Translations under genes and position numbers: made by a program
Assembly (NCBI RefSeq): GCF_035046485.1
Contig: NC_085137.1
Span: 132,436,703 to 132,500,702, forward strand
Length of the DNA stretch: 64,000 bases
Source of the DNA: Aedes albopictus
Lineage: Eukaryota > Arthropoda > Insecta > Diptera > Culicidae
Reading direction: 5' to 3'
Shown here: positions 20,201 to 30,344 of the stretch, one piece after another
How positions within the stretch are numbered: the stretch's first letter is position 1
Layout of the letters: each line of letters starts with the position of its first letter
The notes under the pieces: generated by a model
What the model saw: only the letters and a program-made list of their open reading frames with translations
Databases searched by the model: none
What the model was told of the DNA's origin: nothing

Positions 20201-22283
20201 CCGTATTATTCCTGTGACTCTTTACGGAAGGAAGGGAAAAATGGACACCTACGCCTTCCTTGACGACGGATCGTCGGTTTCACTGATAGAAGACAGAATA
20301 GCTGATACACTCGGATTGGACGGTGTCGCTGAATCTCTCTGTGTCCACTGGACTGGTGGAATCAAGAAAAACTATTCCAATTCTCGGATGGTTTCGTTAG
20401 AAATTTCCGGCGAAGGAAAAGATAGGCGGTACCTTGCATCGGAAGTCTACACAGTGCGTAACCTTGGACTGCCTGAGCAAACGATGAAGATCGCCGAACT
20501 GGTAAAGGAGTTCCAGCATCTGAAGAACCTTCTGGTTCGGGATTTCGATTCAGCTGTTCCTGGTATTCTTATTGGCCACAACAACGTACATTTGCTGGCT
20601 TGCCTTAAGCTACGAGAAGGACGTGAACATGAACCGATTGCCACGAAGACTCGTTTAGGCTGGGTTGTCTACGGAAGCCGACGAGGACCAGAGATCAATC
20701 ACCCGCATCTGCAGATGTACATCTGCAACAAGCAGGAAGATCAAAATTTGCACAATTACGTTCGTAACTTCTTTGAATTGGAAAGCTTGGGTGTCGCAGT
20801 TGTTCCCGAAGTGAAAGGATCGGACGAGCAACGAGCAATGTCGATTCTGAATGAGTCGACGGTGCGAACACCCAGCGGGCGTTTCAAAACGGCTCTCTTG
20901 TGGAAGTACGATGACTTCGAGTTTCCGGACAGTAAGCGGATGGCGATTAAGCGGATGGAGTGTCTGGAACGGAGACTACGCAATAACCCTGACTTGTATA
21001 ACACTGTTCGAAAACAGATTGTGGAATATCAGGAGAAAGGGTATTCCCATAAAGCTACGGCTGAAGAGCTGCAACGATTTGATCCGAGGCGAACCTGGTT
21101 TCTTCCGTTGGGGGTTGTGCTGAATCCCAAAAAACCCAACAAAGTACGACTCGTGTGGGATGCAGCGGCCACGGTCGACGGAATATCACTCAACACGATG
21201 CTGATGAAAGGTCCTGACCTGCTAACACCTCAGCTACATGTGTTGTATCCGTATCGCGAACGAGAGGTAGCCATCACAGCAGATGTGAAAGAAATGTTCC
21301 ACCAACTTCTTGTGTGCGAGGAGGATCGTAGTGCTTTACTATACCTTTGGCGGAACTCTGCTGATTTACCATTGGACACGATGGTAATGGATGTGGCGAT
21401 ATTTGGAGCTTCATGTTCGCCCACGCAGGCACAATTTGTTAAAAACATGAATGCTATGGAATTCGAACACCAATATCCTAGAGCTACACTTGCGATAATA
21501 CGGCGTCACTACGTAGACGACTATTTAGATAGTGTCGATACCATAGACGAAGCAGTAGAATTGGCCGCCCAAGTCATGGAGGTCCACGGTCAAGCCGGCT
21601 TTCATATTCGGAACTGGATATCCAACAAAGAGGAATTTGTGAGAACAATAGGAGAAGATAATCCCGCAGTAGTGAAGCACTTTACTCCAGGCCAGGAGAG
21701 TGACGGTGAACGATTGCTAGGGATGATTTGGCGACCGACAGAGGACAACTTCTCATTTGCGTTAAACTTCCGTGACGATTTGAAAGACATCTTGGCCGGT
21801 GACGTTGTTCCAACGAAACGGCAAATACTCAGAATAGTCATGAGTATTTATGATCCACTGGGACTCGTTTCGACGTTCGTAGTTCATGGAAAGATAATGA
21901 TCCAAGAAATGTGGAGAATCAAGATAGGCTGGGATGAAAAGATTCCAACAAATCTCTTCACTCGTTGGCAGCAATGGCTTATTCGACTGAGAGGAATGGA
22001 CGAGATTGAAGTACCGCGCTGTTATTTTCCCGGCTATCACCCATCCAGCTACGACACGCTCCAGCTTCACATATTCGTCGACGCAAGTTCAGAAGCCTAC
22101 GCTGCAGTTGCATATTTTAGAATCGTCGATCATGGAACTGTTCGTTGCGCCTTGGTATCTTCTAAAACAAAGGTGGTGCCACTCCAACCACTATCAACGC
22201 CACGTGCCGAACTGCTTGCAGCGGTTCTAGGAGCTCGTTTACGGAAAACAATCGTAGATACATCAAACCCATTTTTGGTGTGA
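17292..22283 (+). CDS. BEL Gag-protease-RT-RNase H polyprotein (frameshifted at 3-prime end)
   Basis: 1663 residues. In order: a C4HC3 PHD-type zinc finger (C59, C62, C75, C78, H83, C86, C101, C104); coiled-coil stretches near 120-175 and 375-470; a Gag domain of the DUF1759 type near 640-790; a CCHC zinc knuckle CPSCKNRGHLVEDC near 874; an A17-type aspartic protease with FLDDGSS near 985; reverse transcriptase from about 1280 with YVDD near 1406; and RNase H with FVDASSEAYAAV near 1596. The frame ends prematurely at 22283. The RNase H continuation lies in the next frame from about 22273, so a +1 shift near 22270 separates integrase. The start at 17292 follows the LTR by 22 bp. The N-terminal PHD finger is unusual for a Gag. 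Confidence 0.93.
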   Translation: MSNPPRQSKIRQTRSKTRAAKESANPNLQVETDSLEKNHSSNSFEPSIIDVDGGDKIECGGCDKPNSYELYMVQCRGCARWYHFSCANVKQSTVRKEAFVCKLCVPPASSRTSRTTTSSMRQARIARELERLEEERKLMERMHEEEFALQEKARKDKFEREKQYLAKRFDLLRQQDEQDGTSNSGSSHRCQHSRQGSQNRVQDWVDDVARITEGAGERLPGTTVVVNEKDFDPNVIITNEGHASSTPVKTLVPTPLVPLRLNDKSQELVSAPRTTGSIAIGETADEDSESAIGAVGGTNRPRISPVLSFVDVVGPLDDLLNNPVVTKSKTGTIPKLQTRPSFEQWRSRTTNNEHEKERVKENDVRRQRELDLIDQLNRLEMQKEDEFLKNRELEQQMKTREQEQEQLVLQKQRELSKLEQQLQRQKQEQENFVQQQQKVLKKRDEELDRLRRLEQEYRQYRQGQKHRELHQAPTIESRIHQMENDDVTTLRPQVLHSAAAISNSAGHGEPAGIPRQDDIWYISGYQHQSLPAYGNISIHSSGNPVSDALLGGTQPHSHDVRLQHRSFDEPGINTPVGGRSDIDIESRAFASEVSVRPSQIQNPVLNPYLPVSTPPVVNNVAIPPQLAPTPQQLAARQVVNRELPIFAGDPIDWPLFISSYNHSTHACGYSDSENLLRLQRCLKGSAKEAVSSFLLHPTTVPQVVSTLQLLYGRPEQIVQSLIAKVRNTPAPKSERLDTLVSFGLVVQNLCGHLKAIGLENHLSNPVLLNELVEKLPTAVKFNWALHQSQLAVVDLSAFGEYMANVVSATSCVVSWNGVASKVAKDDRSKGKDRAYINTHTKPGMTGRHHEVVEEDRATFVKQQEGPKSSEKPLTCPSCKNRGHLVEDCGLFKRISIDDRWKVVKENRLCGRCLTSHTRWPCKGQVCGIDGCPRRHHRLLHDKNSSVPTKIDAGKNATVSLHRQRSSFNLFRIIPVTLYGRKGKMDTYAFLDDGSSVSLIEDRIADTLGLDGVAESLCVHWTGGIKKNYSNSRMVSLEISGEGKDRRYLASEVYTVRNLGLPEQTMKIAELVKEFQHLKNLLVRDFDSAVPGILIGHNNVHLLACLKLREGREHEPIATKTRLGWVVYGSRRGPEINHPHLQMYICNKQEDQNLHNYVRNFFELESLGVAVVPEVKGSDEQRAMSILNESTVRTPSGRFKTALLWKYDDFEFPDSKRMAIKRMECLERRLRNNPDLYNTVRKQIVEYQEKGYSHKATAEELQRFDPRRTWFLPLGVVLNPKKPNKVRLVWDAAATVDGISLNTMLMKGPDLLTPQLHVLYPYREREVAITADVKEMFHQLLVCEEDRSALLYLWRNSADLPLDTMVMDVAIFGASCSPTQAQFVKNMNAMEFEHQYPRATLAIIRRHYVDDYLDSVDTIDEAVELAAQVMEVHGQAGFHIRNWISNKEEFVRTIGEDNPAVVKHFTPGQESDGERLLGMIWRPTEDNFSFALNFRDDLKDILAGDVVPTKRQILRIVMSIYDPLGLVSTFVVHGKIMIQEMWRIKIGWDEKIPTNLFTRWQQWLIRLRGMDEIEVPRCYFPGYHPSSYDTLQLHIFVDASSEAYAAVAYFRIVDHGTVRCALVSSKTKVVPLQPLSTPRAELLAAVLGARLRKTIVDTSNPFLV

Positions 22284-24207
22284 CTCATCTACTGTACATT
22301 CGTGGATCACATCGGATCTTCGACGATATAGACAATTTGTTGCGCTAAGGGTCAACGAAATTCTCAACCTATCCACACCCGAGGAATGGAGGTGGATTCC
22401 AACCCACTTAAACGTTGCCGATGAGGCCACCAAATGGGGCAAGGGGCCTTCGTTCACCGCTGACAGCCGCTGGTATCGAGCTCCTCAGTTTCTGTACGAA
22501 CCAGAAGAACTTTGGCCAGGAGATCAGGAGACTCGCATAACTGAAACGGATGAAGAAGTTCGTCCGGCGTATGTTGGGAAGCATTCCCTCGGGCAACCAC
22601 TCGTGCTAGTTGAGCGTTTCTCAAAATGGGAGCGACTCCACAGATGCGTTGCGTATGTGTTACGGTTCGTCAATCGAGTTCATCCGGAATGGAAGACGCT
22701 GGGATCAACGGTGAATCTCACGAAGGAAGATTTACTGGAAGCGGAACGAGTGCTTTGGCGGTTGGTGCAACATGAAGCGTATCCCGATGAGGTCAACATT
22801 TTGAAATCAAAAAGAGAGGGCCAACGAAATCAACAAAAGAATGTAGAGAAGAACAGTTTGTTGTACAAACTATCACCAATAATGGACGAGCATGGAATAA
22901 TTCGCATGAACAGTCGCCTTTCTGCAGCCGAGTTCTTGCCCTTCGATACTCGATTTCCAATTATCCTTCCGAAGGACAGCTATATCACCCGCCTCGTTGT
23001 TGATTGGTATCACCGCGACTACAAACACGCAAATGACGAAACAGTCATTAACGAGATAAAACAAAAATTCCACATCTCGAAGTTGAGAGGGCGGTTGAGC
23101 TTCGTGAAGAAAAACTGCAGCTGGTGCCGCGTATATAAGGCAGTACCAACAGTACCGCAGATGGCATCACTTCCGCCGGAAAGGCTTACTCCGTTCGTCC
23201 GCCCCTTTTCCTATGTAGGAATAGACTATTTTGGGCCGTATCTGGTGAAAATAGGAAGAGCTTCAGTGAAACGCTGGGTGGCTCTTTCCACGTGTTTACC
23301 GATTAGAGCCATTCACTTGGAAATCGCTGCCACGTTGTCTACGGATTCCTGTAAAAAGGCTATTCGCCGATTCATTGCCCGGAGAGGTGCACCATTAGAA
23401 GTTTTCACAGACAACGGGACAAACTTCGTTGGAGCTGGTAGAGAGCTGGCAGAAGAGATAAGGAACTTGAACAATGAGTTGAGTAGTACCTTCACGAATA
23501 GCCATACATAATGGAGGTTCAACCCTCCCGCAGCTGCCCACATGGGAGGCTGCTGGGAGAGAATGGTGCGCTCGGTGAAGGTAGCACTCGGCAGCGTACC
23601 TACATTGCGGAAACTCGACGAGGAATCCTTCTGGACCATGTTAGTGGAGGCCGAATCTATGATAAACTCTCGCCCACTCACATTTGTACCGCTTACAACT
23701 GATTCGGAAGAATGCTTGACCCCGAATCACTTCCTTATGATGAGCTCAAAGGGAGTTAAGCAACCTGTCAAAGATCCAATTTGCGAGAAAGCTGCTTTGA
23801 AAGACAGCTGGTCTACGTTACAGATGGTTCTGGATCACTTCTGGAAACGTTGGTTGTTGGAGTATCTACCGACCATCACACGACGGTCAAAATGGTTCCA
23901 AGATGTACGACCGATTAAGGCAGGTGAACTAGTGATAATTGCAGATGAGAAGCTTCGAAACCACTGGACAAGGGGGCGTGTCGTCCGTGTGTATACAGGG
24001 CAAGATGGAGTGGCAAGGAAAGCGGATGTGCAAACAAGTGGAGGAGTCCTGCAACGTGCTGTGGCGAAACTAGCTGTGCTAGATCTTGAAAAGGCTGATG
24101 ACGCAGAAGCGGAACTTCAGTCGTCATGCGGGGGAGGATGTTCCGAAAAGATGCAGCCTAGTGTACCCCTCAATTCAGCAACATGCTCCAACGTCACAAT
24201 TGTCTGA
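22273..24207 (+). pseudogene. BEL RNase H end, integrase and C-terminal domain (shifted frame, one stop)
   Basis: This frame is open from about 22273 to a TAA at 23509-23511 and then continues in the same frame to 24207, so the only lesion inside it is one nonsense codon. It shows the end of RNase H, an HHCC-type zinc-binding region (HRDYKHAN with CSWC near 23115), integrase core Asp in GIDYFGPY and FTDNGTNF, and the core Glu in GGCWERMVRS after the stop. A DUF5641-type C-terminus follows (WTRGRVVRVYTG). The last 69 bp read into the 3-prime LTR. Full function would need both lesions absent. Confidence 0.9.
24130..24138 (+). promoter_or_regulatory. Polypurine tract
   Basis: GGGGGAGGA directly abuts the 3-prime LTR, the expected plus-strand priming site of an LTR retrotransposon. 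Confidence 0.8.
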
Positions 24208-24574
24208 ACGTTGTCTGTCATCGGTTTGAGGATATGTACATGCATAGGTAGCAATACGGAGGTTGTCAGAATTAGACTGGATGCGTAGTGATTTGCATTT
24301 ATATAAGCTACGGTAAATTTCTTTATTAAATTGAATTGTTTAATTTCTAAATTACTACTGTGTATTTCTAGTTTTCAATTATATTCAATGAATTCGTATG
24401 AGGTAGTTCTGTGGTTAGTTGAATACACTATTGCCGACAAAATGTAAGCTAAACGAATTGTAAACCCTGTTATTAACCCTACTTACAAATAAACATTATT
24501 TCAGCTTCGAGCTAACTCACTGCTAAATACGAGTTTTGCTACGCGGATTGTCCGAAAATAGTTTTTTGACCACA
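24139..24574 (+). repeat. BEL 3-prime LTR
   Basis: 436 bp, one visible difference from the 5-prime copy (position 71 of the LTR). Followed by target duplicate ATGCC. Confidence 0.95.
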
Positions 24575-24579
24575 ATGCC

Positions 24580-25560
24580 CTTAATTCCCCATCAAAAGCT
24601 GAAATTATAGAAAAAGTCATATATATGTCTTTTTGATAACAGAACCAATGCTAATAAGGGAAATTAATTTATTCATTACATGACAAAAAATCAGGGATAA
24701 ATTAATTAATTCATTACATAAAAAATCAGGGCAAATTGGGATGAGATGGACAGCTATTCATACCATTCCGAGAAAGATCCTAGTATTAATCGATAACCCG
24801 CATTTATACATAACAAAAATGATCCAGGACTTCATGTTTTGCATCCAACAAAACCATACAAAATATGTTATTATCCAGCAGTTTTAGGGGAATGTAGGGT
24901 AAAATAGGGAAAATATCTTTCATATATACGCATGATAACTGTTAGCATCCAATTTCACCTAAAGCTAATTTCAACGTGTTATAGCAGTATTTGTGTTTCA
25001 TAACTACGTTTGAAATTTATTTTTTTCATGAAAATAGGGCAAAATGGGGCAAATCGGACAACTCCCGAAGATGATTCTGGTAAAAATATATCTGGCGCTT
25101 TTTGTTTATGCCAAACAAATTACTTCAAATCAGTAACATTTAAAATCCATTCATAATTAGGAAAAAATGTGAATATCCACAAGTTGTTGGGGCATATGGG
25201 GCAAAATAAGCTTTTAAAAGGATCTTCTATGTATGTTTTTGATTTCTATTGACCTCTAGTTACACCTGCAGCTATTTTCAACGATTTGCAGTCGTGTTAG
25301 TTGTTTGAAAGTACATTTTGATTCTCTTTTTGTATGAAAAAAGGGCAAAATGGACCACTTCCCGTACCGTGCGGTGAATGAATTTAGCACCAATCGATTT
25401 CTCGTAATTTTTTACGTCAGAAATGGTCAACTTCACGTACCGAAACCAGCGGCGTTAAAAGATCCGTTTTTTTTGGGTCGATTTTTCCCACTGTGCAGCG
25501 CACTATGCCTGATGTGCGCCCGACGCACGGTCTAGGAGAAAAAAGGCTAAAATATAAACG
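24580..25560 (+). repeat. Degenerate repeats with GGGCAAAATGGGGCAAA motif
   Basis: GGGCAAA/GGGTAAA motifs recur near 24726, 24897, 25036, 25195 and 25343. The segments leading to 25036 and to 25343 (TTTCATGAAAATAGGGC and TTGTATGAAAAAAGGGC) are homologous, suggesting a ~306-bp period. Very diverged. ORFs such as 25350-25535 have no recognisable product. Confidence 0.5.
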
Positions 25561-25599
25561 ACTCATAGAAAAGTGATCATTTTCCATACCAAAATCAGA

Positions 25600-25860
25600 A
25601 ATTTTCAATAAAGAAGTAAGGGTGGAAACAATAATAAACTATAAAATTTCCATGAACAAATCAAAAAGTGCATAAATAAATCAAAATTTCCCATAAATAA
25701 TTGATTTTCGAGCACTAAAAAATGTCGGAATTTCCACAAATAATTCAAAAATTACAATAAATAACTACATTTTTCCACCATTAAAGTTTGAATTTTCCAT
25801 AAATAAAACTGATTTTTCCATAAATAATTTAAAAATTTCCAATTGAAAAACATCAAAAAA
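25600..25860 (+). repeat. Short AT-rich repeat, TTTCCATAAATAA units
   Basis: At least six loose copies of TTTCCATAAATAA(T) at about 30-40-bp intervals. Non-coding. Confidence 0.6.
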
Positions 25861-25864
25861 GCAA

Positions 25865-26164
25865 TTGAAAATTTAGCAAGAAATACGAAACTATGAGCAA
25901 AGTAAAAGTTTCGGCCGAGCCATGAGGCGAAGCCGCATAGATGATTGAGGAACTGAGGCGGCAGAAGGCCGCCGAAGTTTCCGAAATCCGACGAGCCGTA
26001 ACTGCGTCGATTCGGATCTTAGCAATCCACAGATCCAAGAATTTGCCCGGTAGAATGCGAACAGACATGATATCCCTTTTTAAAGTCCGACGAGCGTAAC
26101 TTTTTTCAACGTTTGAAAAGTACCTATGTTTTAATGAATTTTCAAGCACTAATATATTGTTGAT
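25865..26164. other. GC-richer island of unknown type
   Basis: 25910-26100 is GC-rich against its surroundings (GAGGCGGCAGAAGGCCGCC and neighbouring words), with a small palindrome GGCGGC...GCCGCC. It may be an old repeat end. No domain in any frame. Confidence 0.35.
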
Positions 26165-26440
26165 TGACATTCAAAATTTCATTCAACTCGGTTAACTGGT
26201 TTCCGAGATATGACAGCTCAAAAATTAGTTGTCTAAAAAATTGTGTTTTACGATAACAGTTCTGGCTTCGCGAAAGATTAATCAATCAAGCTCAAATTTG
26301 CACCAATGATGCACATATAATAGGTTGACAAATGGTCAAAATTTGAGAATTTTTGATGCACTCTATGAAAAGTTGCAGCATGTTGAACTTTTTTGTGGGA
26401 AAAAAAAGTTGCCTATCCCAAACATTTTGGCCACCCCCTG
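26165..26440. mobile_element. One terminal repeat of a CAGGGG TA element
   Basis: The right end CCACCCCCTG is followed by TA. Read from 26440 backwards the sequence follows the layout of the 15410-16316 TIR (conserved GTGCATCAAA, GTCAAAATTTGA and GAGCTGTCATATCTC words). No left partner was found, so it is truncated or a solo end. Confidence 0.6.
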
Positions 26441-26464
26441 TACATACATACAATTAAAATAAAA

Positions 26465-26664
26465 TAAAACAATTTGCTAAATCGAGGTATACCTGTATCG
26501 GGTGGAATTCCAGGTGAAATCCCTGAACGAACTCCTACCGGATTCTAGCGAAGAATTGCAAGACGAAACCAGGTAGGAATCCTTAATGAATTCCATGGAG
26601 AATTTGGTTTTTATTTTTTGAAAAATTCATTGATTTTTGAAATTTTATACGAAAGAGCACCTTT
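26465..26664. repeat. GGAATTCC-type repeat and inverted scrap of the 337-bp repeat
   Basis: 26500-26600 has loose GGAATTCC/GGAATCC words like those at 55070-55560. 26611-26664 is the reverse complement of the 3-prime part of the 8251-8932 unit (AAAGGTGCTCTTTCGTATAA). Confidence 0.6.
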
Positions 26665-26666
26665 CC

Positions 26667-26925
26667 CTGGCCACAGCTGTAAACGACTGGGTATTCAGCA
26701 TTGCCATGCTGAGGGTGATGGGTTCGATTCCTGATCAGACCAGGAACATTTCGTAATGGAAACTTCCTTGACTTCTTTGGGCATAGAGCATCTTCGTGCC
26801 TGCCACAAGTTCTACACTACACATGCAAAATGGTCATTGGCAGAGGAAGCTCTCAAACTGTTGAAGTACTCATAGAACACTTATGCTAAGAAGCAGGCTT
26901 TGTAACAATATCCTATTATGAACTA
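26667..26925 (+). mobile_element. tRNA-derived SINE (Feilai-like)
   Basis: A pol III box B GGTTCGATTCC lies about 65 bp from the head, with an A-box-like AGCTGTAAACGACTGGG upstream. The body contains GGCAGAGGAAGCTCTCA and AAGCAGGCTTTGT, which I recognise from the abundant Aedes SINEs. The 3-prime end is degraded. Subfamily naming is uncertain. Confidence 0.7.
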
Positions 26926-27421
26926 AGTTTTAACTCATGTATTTTTGACCTATTTTTACCGCCAATGATAATATATTTTTATGGAACAGCTGATAAACTG
27001 TTCCCGATACACATTCATCGCTTTCATTCCAACCATTAACGTGCATCACCCTTAATTAGTACATCATCATCGTTCCGCCAGCTAGCTCCCATTCACTTAT
27101 CCCATCGAAGAGCGACATCATCGTGAAGAACCAAGCGCACCCACGCACTCAAGCTTTCCTTTCACATTTCCACTTTCCTCTGGTAGCTAGGTATAACGTA
27201 TTTTCTCTCTATCCAAGATGAGTCGATCTCATTTCCCACGATCAACTTCGTGGCGATGGCGATGGTTTCTCTTCCAACTGGGGCGGGGAGCCTCTCTGGT
27301 AGATAGATGAATGAATAGCAATAACATACGTATCACCGTTGAATGTGCTTGCAGCTTCTTCATCTCTGGACATCTTCTGTCCCTCCCAAAGATGCCTCAC
27401 GTATGAGGAAAAATCAATAAA
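26926..27421. other. Possible single-copy intergenic DNA
   Basis: Balanced composition, no repeat signature, no convincing ORF. Confidence 0.35.
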
Positions 27422-27423
27422 TA

Positions 27424-27626
27424 CAGTCAGGATTCGTTATACACGATGCCATCCACTTTAACCCCACCGCCATTTCTCTGTTGTCTTTCAACCAATTCAG
27501 TTCAGTTTTGTAAGCTAACAATATGCCATAACGACACACAAAAAATTAGCTCAATCAGATGTAAGGCAGGCGAAAAATCGCGATGGGCGTGAAGTACCAC
27601 CCACCGTGTATAACGAATCCTGACTG
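27424..27626. mobile_element. 203-bp MITE with TA duplication
   Basis: The ends CAGTCAGGATTCGTTATACA are exactly inverse for about 22 bp, flanked by TA at 27422-27423 and 27627-27628. Terminally related to the 34377-35662 element (CAGTCCGGATTCG). Confidence 0.85.
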
Positions 27627-27628
27627 TA

Positions 27629-28917
27629 CAACCATTCCGAGAAGTACACTTCGTTTATCAACCCATTAAGCTTTCCACGGTGAAAAGTGAGTGTGGGTGT
27701 GAGAACTGTCACCGGAGTTATTACGTAATACATCGGGTAGAGTTGTCATCAGCATTTAGAATTTGCTTCATGAAGTAACGGGATGGAGTGCAGCGAGTAA
27801 CACTATAAATACTGTTCGAGATTGATTTTGACGTCATCGTTGCACTATGACCGGAACCTCCCGATAAGAGGAATGGTTATCATTACAGTTATTTATACCA
27901 TGAATTGCAGACTAGTTATTTATGTAACGAGTTGCAAAAAGTTGATTTTTTCAGCGCGAGTCGTACATTTATCCAACGAGGCTTGTCGAGTTGAATAAAT
28001 ACAAAGAGTGCTGAAAAATCAAAATCATCGAGTTCCATACAACATTTTATGCATTGGTTTTTTTTCAAAATGTAACCCACTTGAGTTGCATAATGATCCG
28101 GCAAGAAAAAGTAGGTGATTATGATACTGAAATGAGTAGTGGAAAATAGAAATTATGATACTGAATTGCATAAAGATATTTATGCTGCGTAAGTCGTACA
28201 TTTATTCAACGAAACCAGGAAAACTTCATTTATTCTATGAAAAATTCAATGCAAGAATCAGCAAAACAATTGAAAGCTTTGTGGGTTTCAAATAAGATAG
28301 CGTAAAATCGAAATCACAACAAATTTTCAAAGCAAATTTATAATTCCATTTCACATTGAGATTTGAGACAGATCATGAAACTAGAAGAAACACTTTTTTT
28401 CGACCATGAAAGTGGTGCTAATTCGGCCTAATGACCTATTTGGCCTTATGAGCATTTCGGTCTACTGGCCTCTTCGACCTTGTTACCGACAGGTAATATT
28501 TTGCAAAAAAAAAATTGGTGCGAGAAGTAAGGGATTATCATGTTAGATTAGATCAACCACAACGGCGCATTTAAATTTATCTGTGGGTGGCAGCAAAAAT
28601 AGAAATGCATGGCCGTGAATGAGACCTTGGCGAGCGCAAAATCAAATCAGAGCCCCAGGAAATAGATAAACACTAGTTTTCCTGGGTTACCGATCGCGAG
28701 TGGGCGACCGTGACAGCGAGTGGGATGATGAGGAGAGGTTAAAGGAAGGTTAAGGAGTTAATTGGCTACCGTCAAAGCGTGACGATCGTGGGGATTTTTT
28801 TATTATCGTACAAATTGGTACGAAGGTTCTCAGAATTTTATGCAATTTTTTTCATAGGTAGGGTTCATATATATATGAACGATAACTAAATTGAAATAAA
28901 AAAAAATCAGGGTCGCC
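27629..28917. other. Spacer with palindromic and short repeats
   Basis: 27905-28105 is an imperfect palindrome around CGAGTTGNAT words shared with 32225-32345. 28430-28490 holds CCTAATGACCTATTTGG units also found at 29965-30115. 28530-28800 looks non-repetitive. No gene recognised. Confidence 0.4.
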
Positions 28918-29517
28918 GGAAAAATCACAACTCAAGAACGAAGCATTGTAGATACATTTTTTTTTGTGAAATCATGAGCAAATTTTCTCAGCAATTAAAA
29001 AAAATACAAAATAAAAATTGATTTCCACAAAATTTTCCACTGTTGAGGGAAATCGGTTGGAAAAGTCGAAAAAACTATTTTAGAAGTCCGGAAAAATTTC
29101 CATAAAAAATATTTTTGAAAGGAAATTTTATAATCTATATTCTGTAAAAATTTCAAGATGTGGTTTTTCTTCGTTCCTGAGTTATGACCGGTTTTGCGGA
29201 AATCGCCCAGATGTGCTATATATGAGCCGTTTTCTTGGAAAAATCATAACTTGAGAACGAAGCATCGCAGACACAATGTTTTTTTTTTGTGAAATCATAA
29301 GCAAATTTTCTTAACAAATAAAAAAAAAATACAAAATGAAAACTGTTTTCCACAAATTTTCCACTGTTGAGGAAAATCGGTTGGAAAAGTCGGAAAAACT
29401 ATTTTCGAAGTCGGGAAAAATTCTCAAAAAAATATTTATGAAAGGAAATTTTATAAGCTATATTCTGTAAAACTTTCATGATGTGGTTTTTCTTTGTTCC
29501 TGAGTTATGACCAATTT
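28918..29517 (+). repeat. Tandem duplication, 319-bp period
   Basis: GGAAAAATCACAACTCAAGA at 28918 and its counterpart at 29237 start two aligned copies that end near GAGTTATGACC. They differ by scattered substitutions. Non-coding. Confidence 0.85.
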
Positions 29518-29720
29518 GACTGCTCCTCTGCATCGTGGCCAACGCCGATCCTCGCCCGATTTGCATCACCCCAGGCACAACCACATGTAAGCCGTCGTAA
29601 TAAATGTATGTTCGCACCATATATTCTCAGTTTTTAGATCACTCGCACTTCGAAGACTCGCCACGCCTAACGCCCTGAGACCCGGGACCAAAAGGGGTCT
29701 TGATTGCCCACTCCAAGACG

Positions 29721-29878
29721 CTGTCCATAAACTATGTAGACTCATTTTGGTCCATCTCAGACCCCCCCTCCCCCTCCGTAGACTTTTGTTCATACAAAAT
29801 TTTCGAAATTTGTATGGAGCGTAGACTTTGACCAGACCCCCCCGTCCCCCCCTAAGAGTCTACGTAGTTTATGGACAG
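29721..29878. mobile_element. Fold-back MITE, CTGTCCATAAAC family
   Basis: CTGTCCATAAACTATGTAGAC and its inverse (one mismatch) bracket C/G homopolymer tracts and a CATACAAAATTTTCGAAATT-type core. Same design as 58434-58605. The outermost bases are degraded, so no target duplication was identified. Confidence 0.7.
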
Positions 29879-29959
29879 ACCCCAATCGCCTGCCGTGGCT
29901 TAGACCAGCAGGCGGGAGCTTGTACCTGTTCCCTATAGAAACAGAAAGGTACCGAGGCC

Positions 29960-30120
29960 GAAAATTTGAGACTTATATCCTAACGACCTATTCGGCTTAA
30001 CGACCCGTTCGGCCTCATGATCTAATTGACCTAATGGCCAAATTGGCGTAATGACCTTTTCAGTCTATTGCTCTTTGCGTCCTAATGACCTATTCGGCCT
30101 AATGACCTTTACGAAAGACA
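29960..30120 (+). repeat. Degenerate minisatellite, CCTAATGACCTATTCGG unit
   Basis: About eight loose copies of a 17-20-bp unit. The same unit occurs at 28430-28490. Non-coding. Confidence 0.7.
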
Positions 30121-30344
30121 GGTGTTTTCGAAACATATGCGCATTTGTTTTGCTGCGAATACAGTCAATTTTCATTTTAGTTACGTTACTTAAATGGAGT
30201 GACTTTAATGGAGTTTACTTTAATGGATTCTACTTAAATGATGGTTTGAGTGTATAAAATGTATACATCCATGCTCCAATTGATGTAAACTGTCGTTACC
30301 TTATCTATTGACATGAACGCCAGCTTTTTTTTTTCAATAAGGTT

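Larger units (their letters stand above)
16834..24574 (+). mobile_element. BEL/Pao LTR retrotransposon, complete but coding-defective
   Basis: Two 436-bp LTRs (16834-17269 and 24139-24574) with TG...CA ends flank the coding region. A perfect 5-bp target duplication ATGCC lies at 16829-16833 and 24575-24579. The domain order Gag-protease-RT-RNase H-integrase is that of BEL/Pao. I see no clear primer-binding site after 17269. The purine tract GGGGGAGGA directly precedes the 3-prime LTR. The LTRs differ at one visible base (16904 T, 24209 C), implying a recent insertion, yet pol carries a frameshift and a stop. Confidence 0.96.

Noticed and set aside
28430..30120. CCTAATGACCTATTCGG repeats as a CRISPR-like array
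   Set aside because: Eukaryotic context, degenerate units without regular unique spacers.
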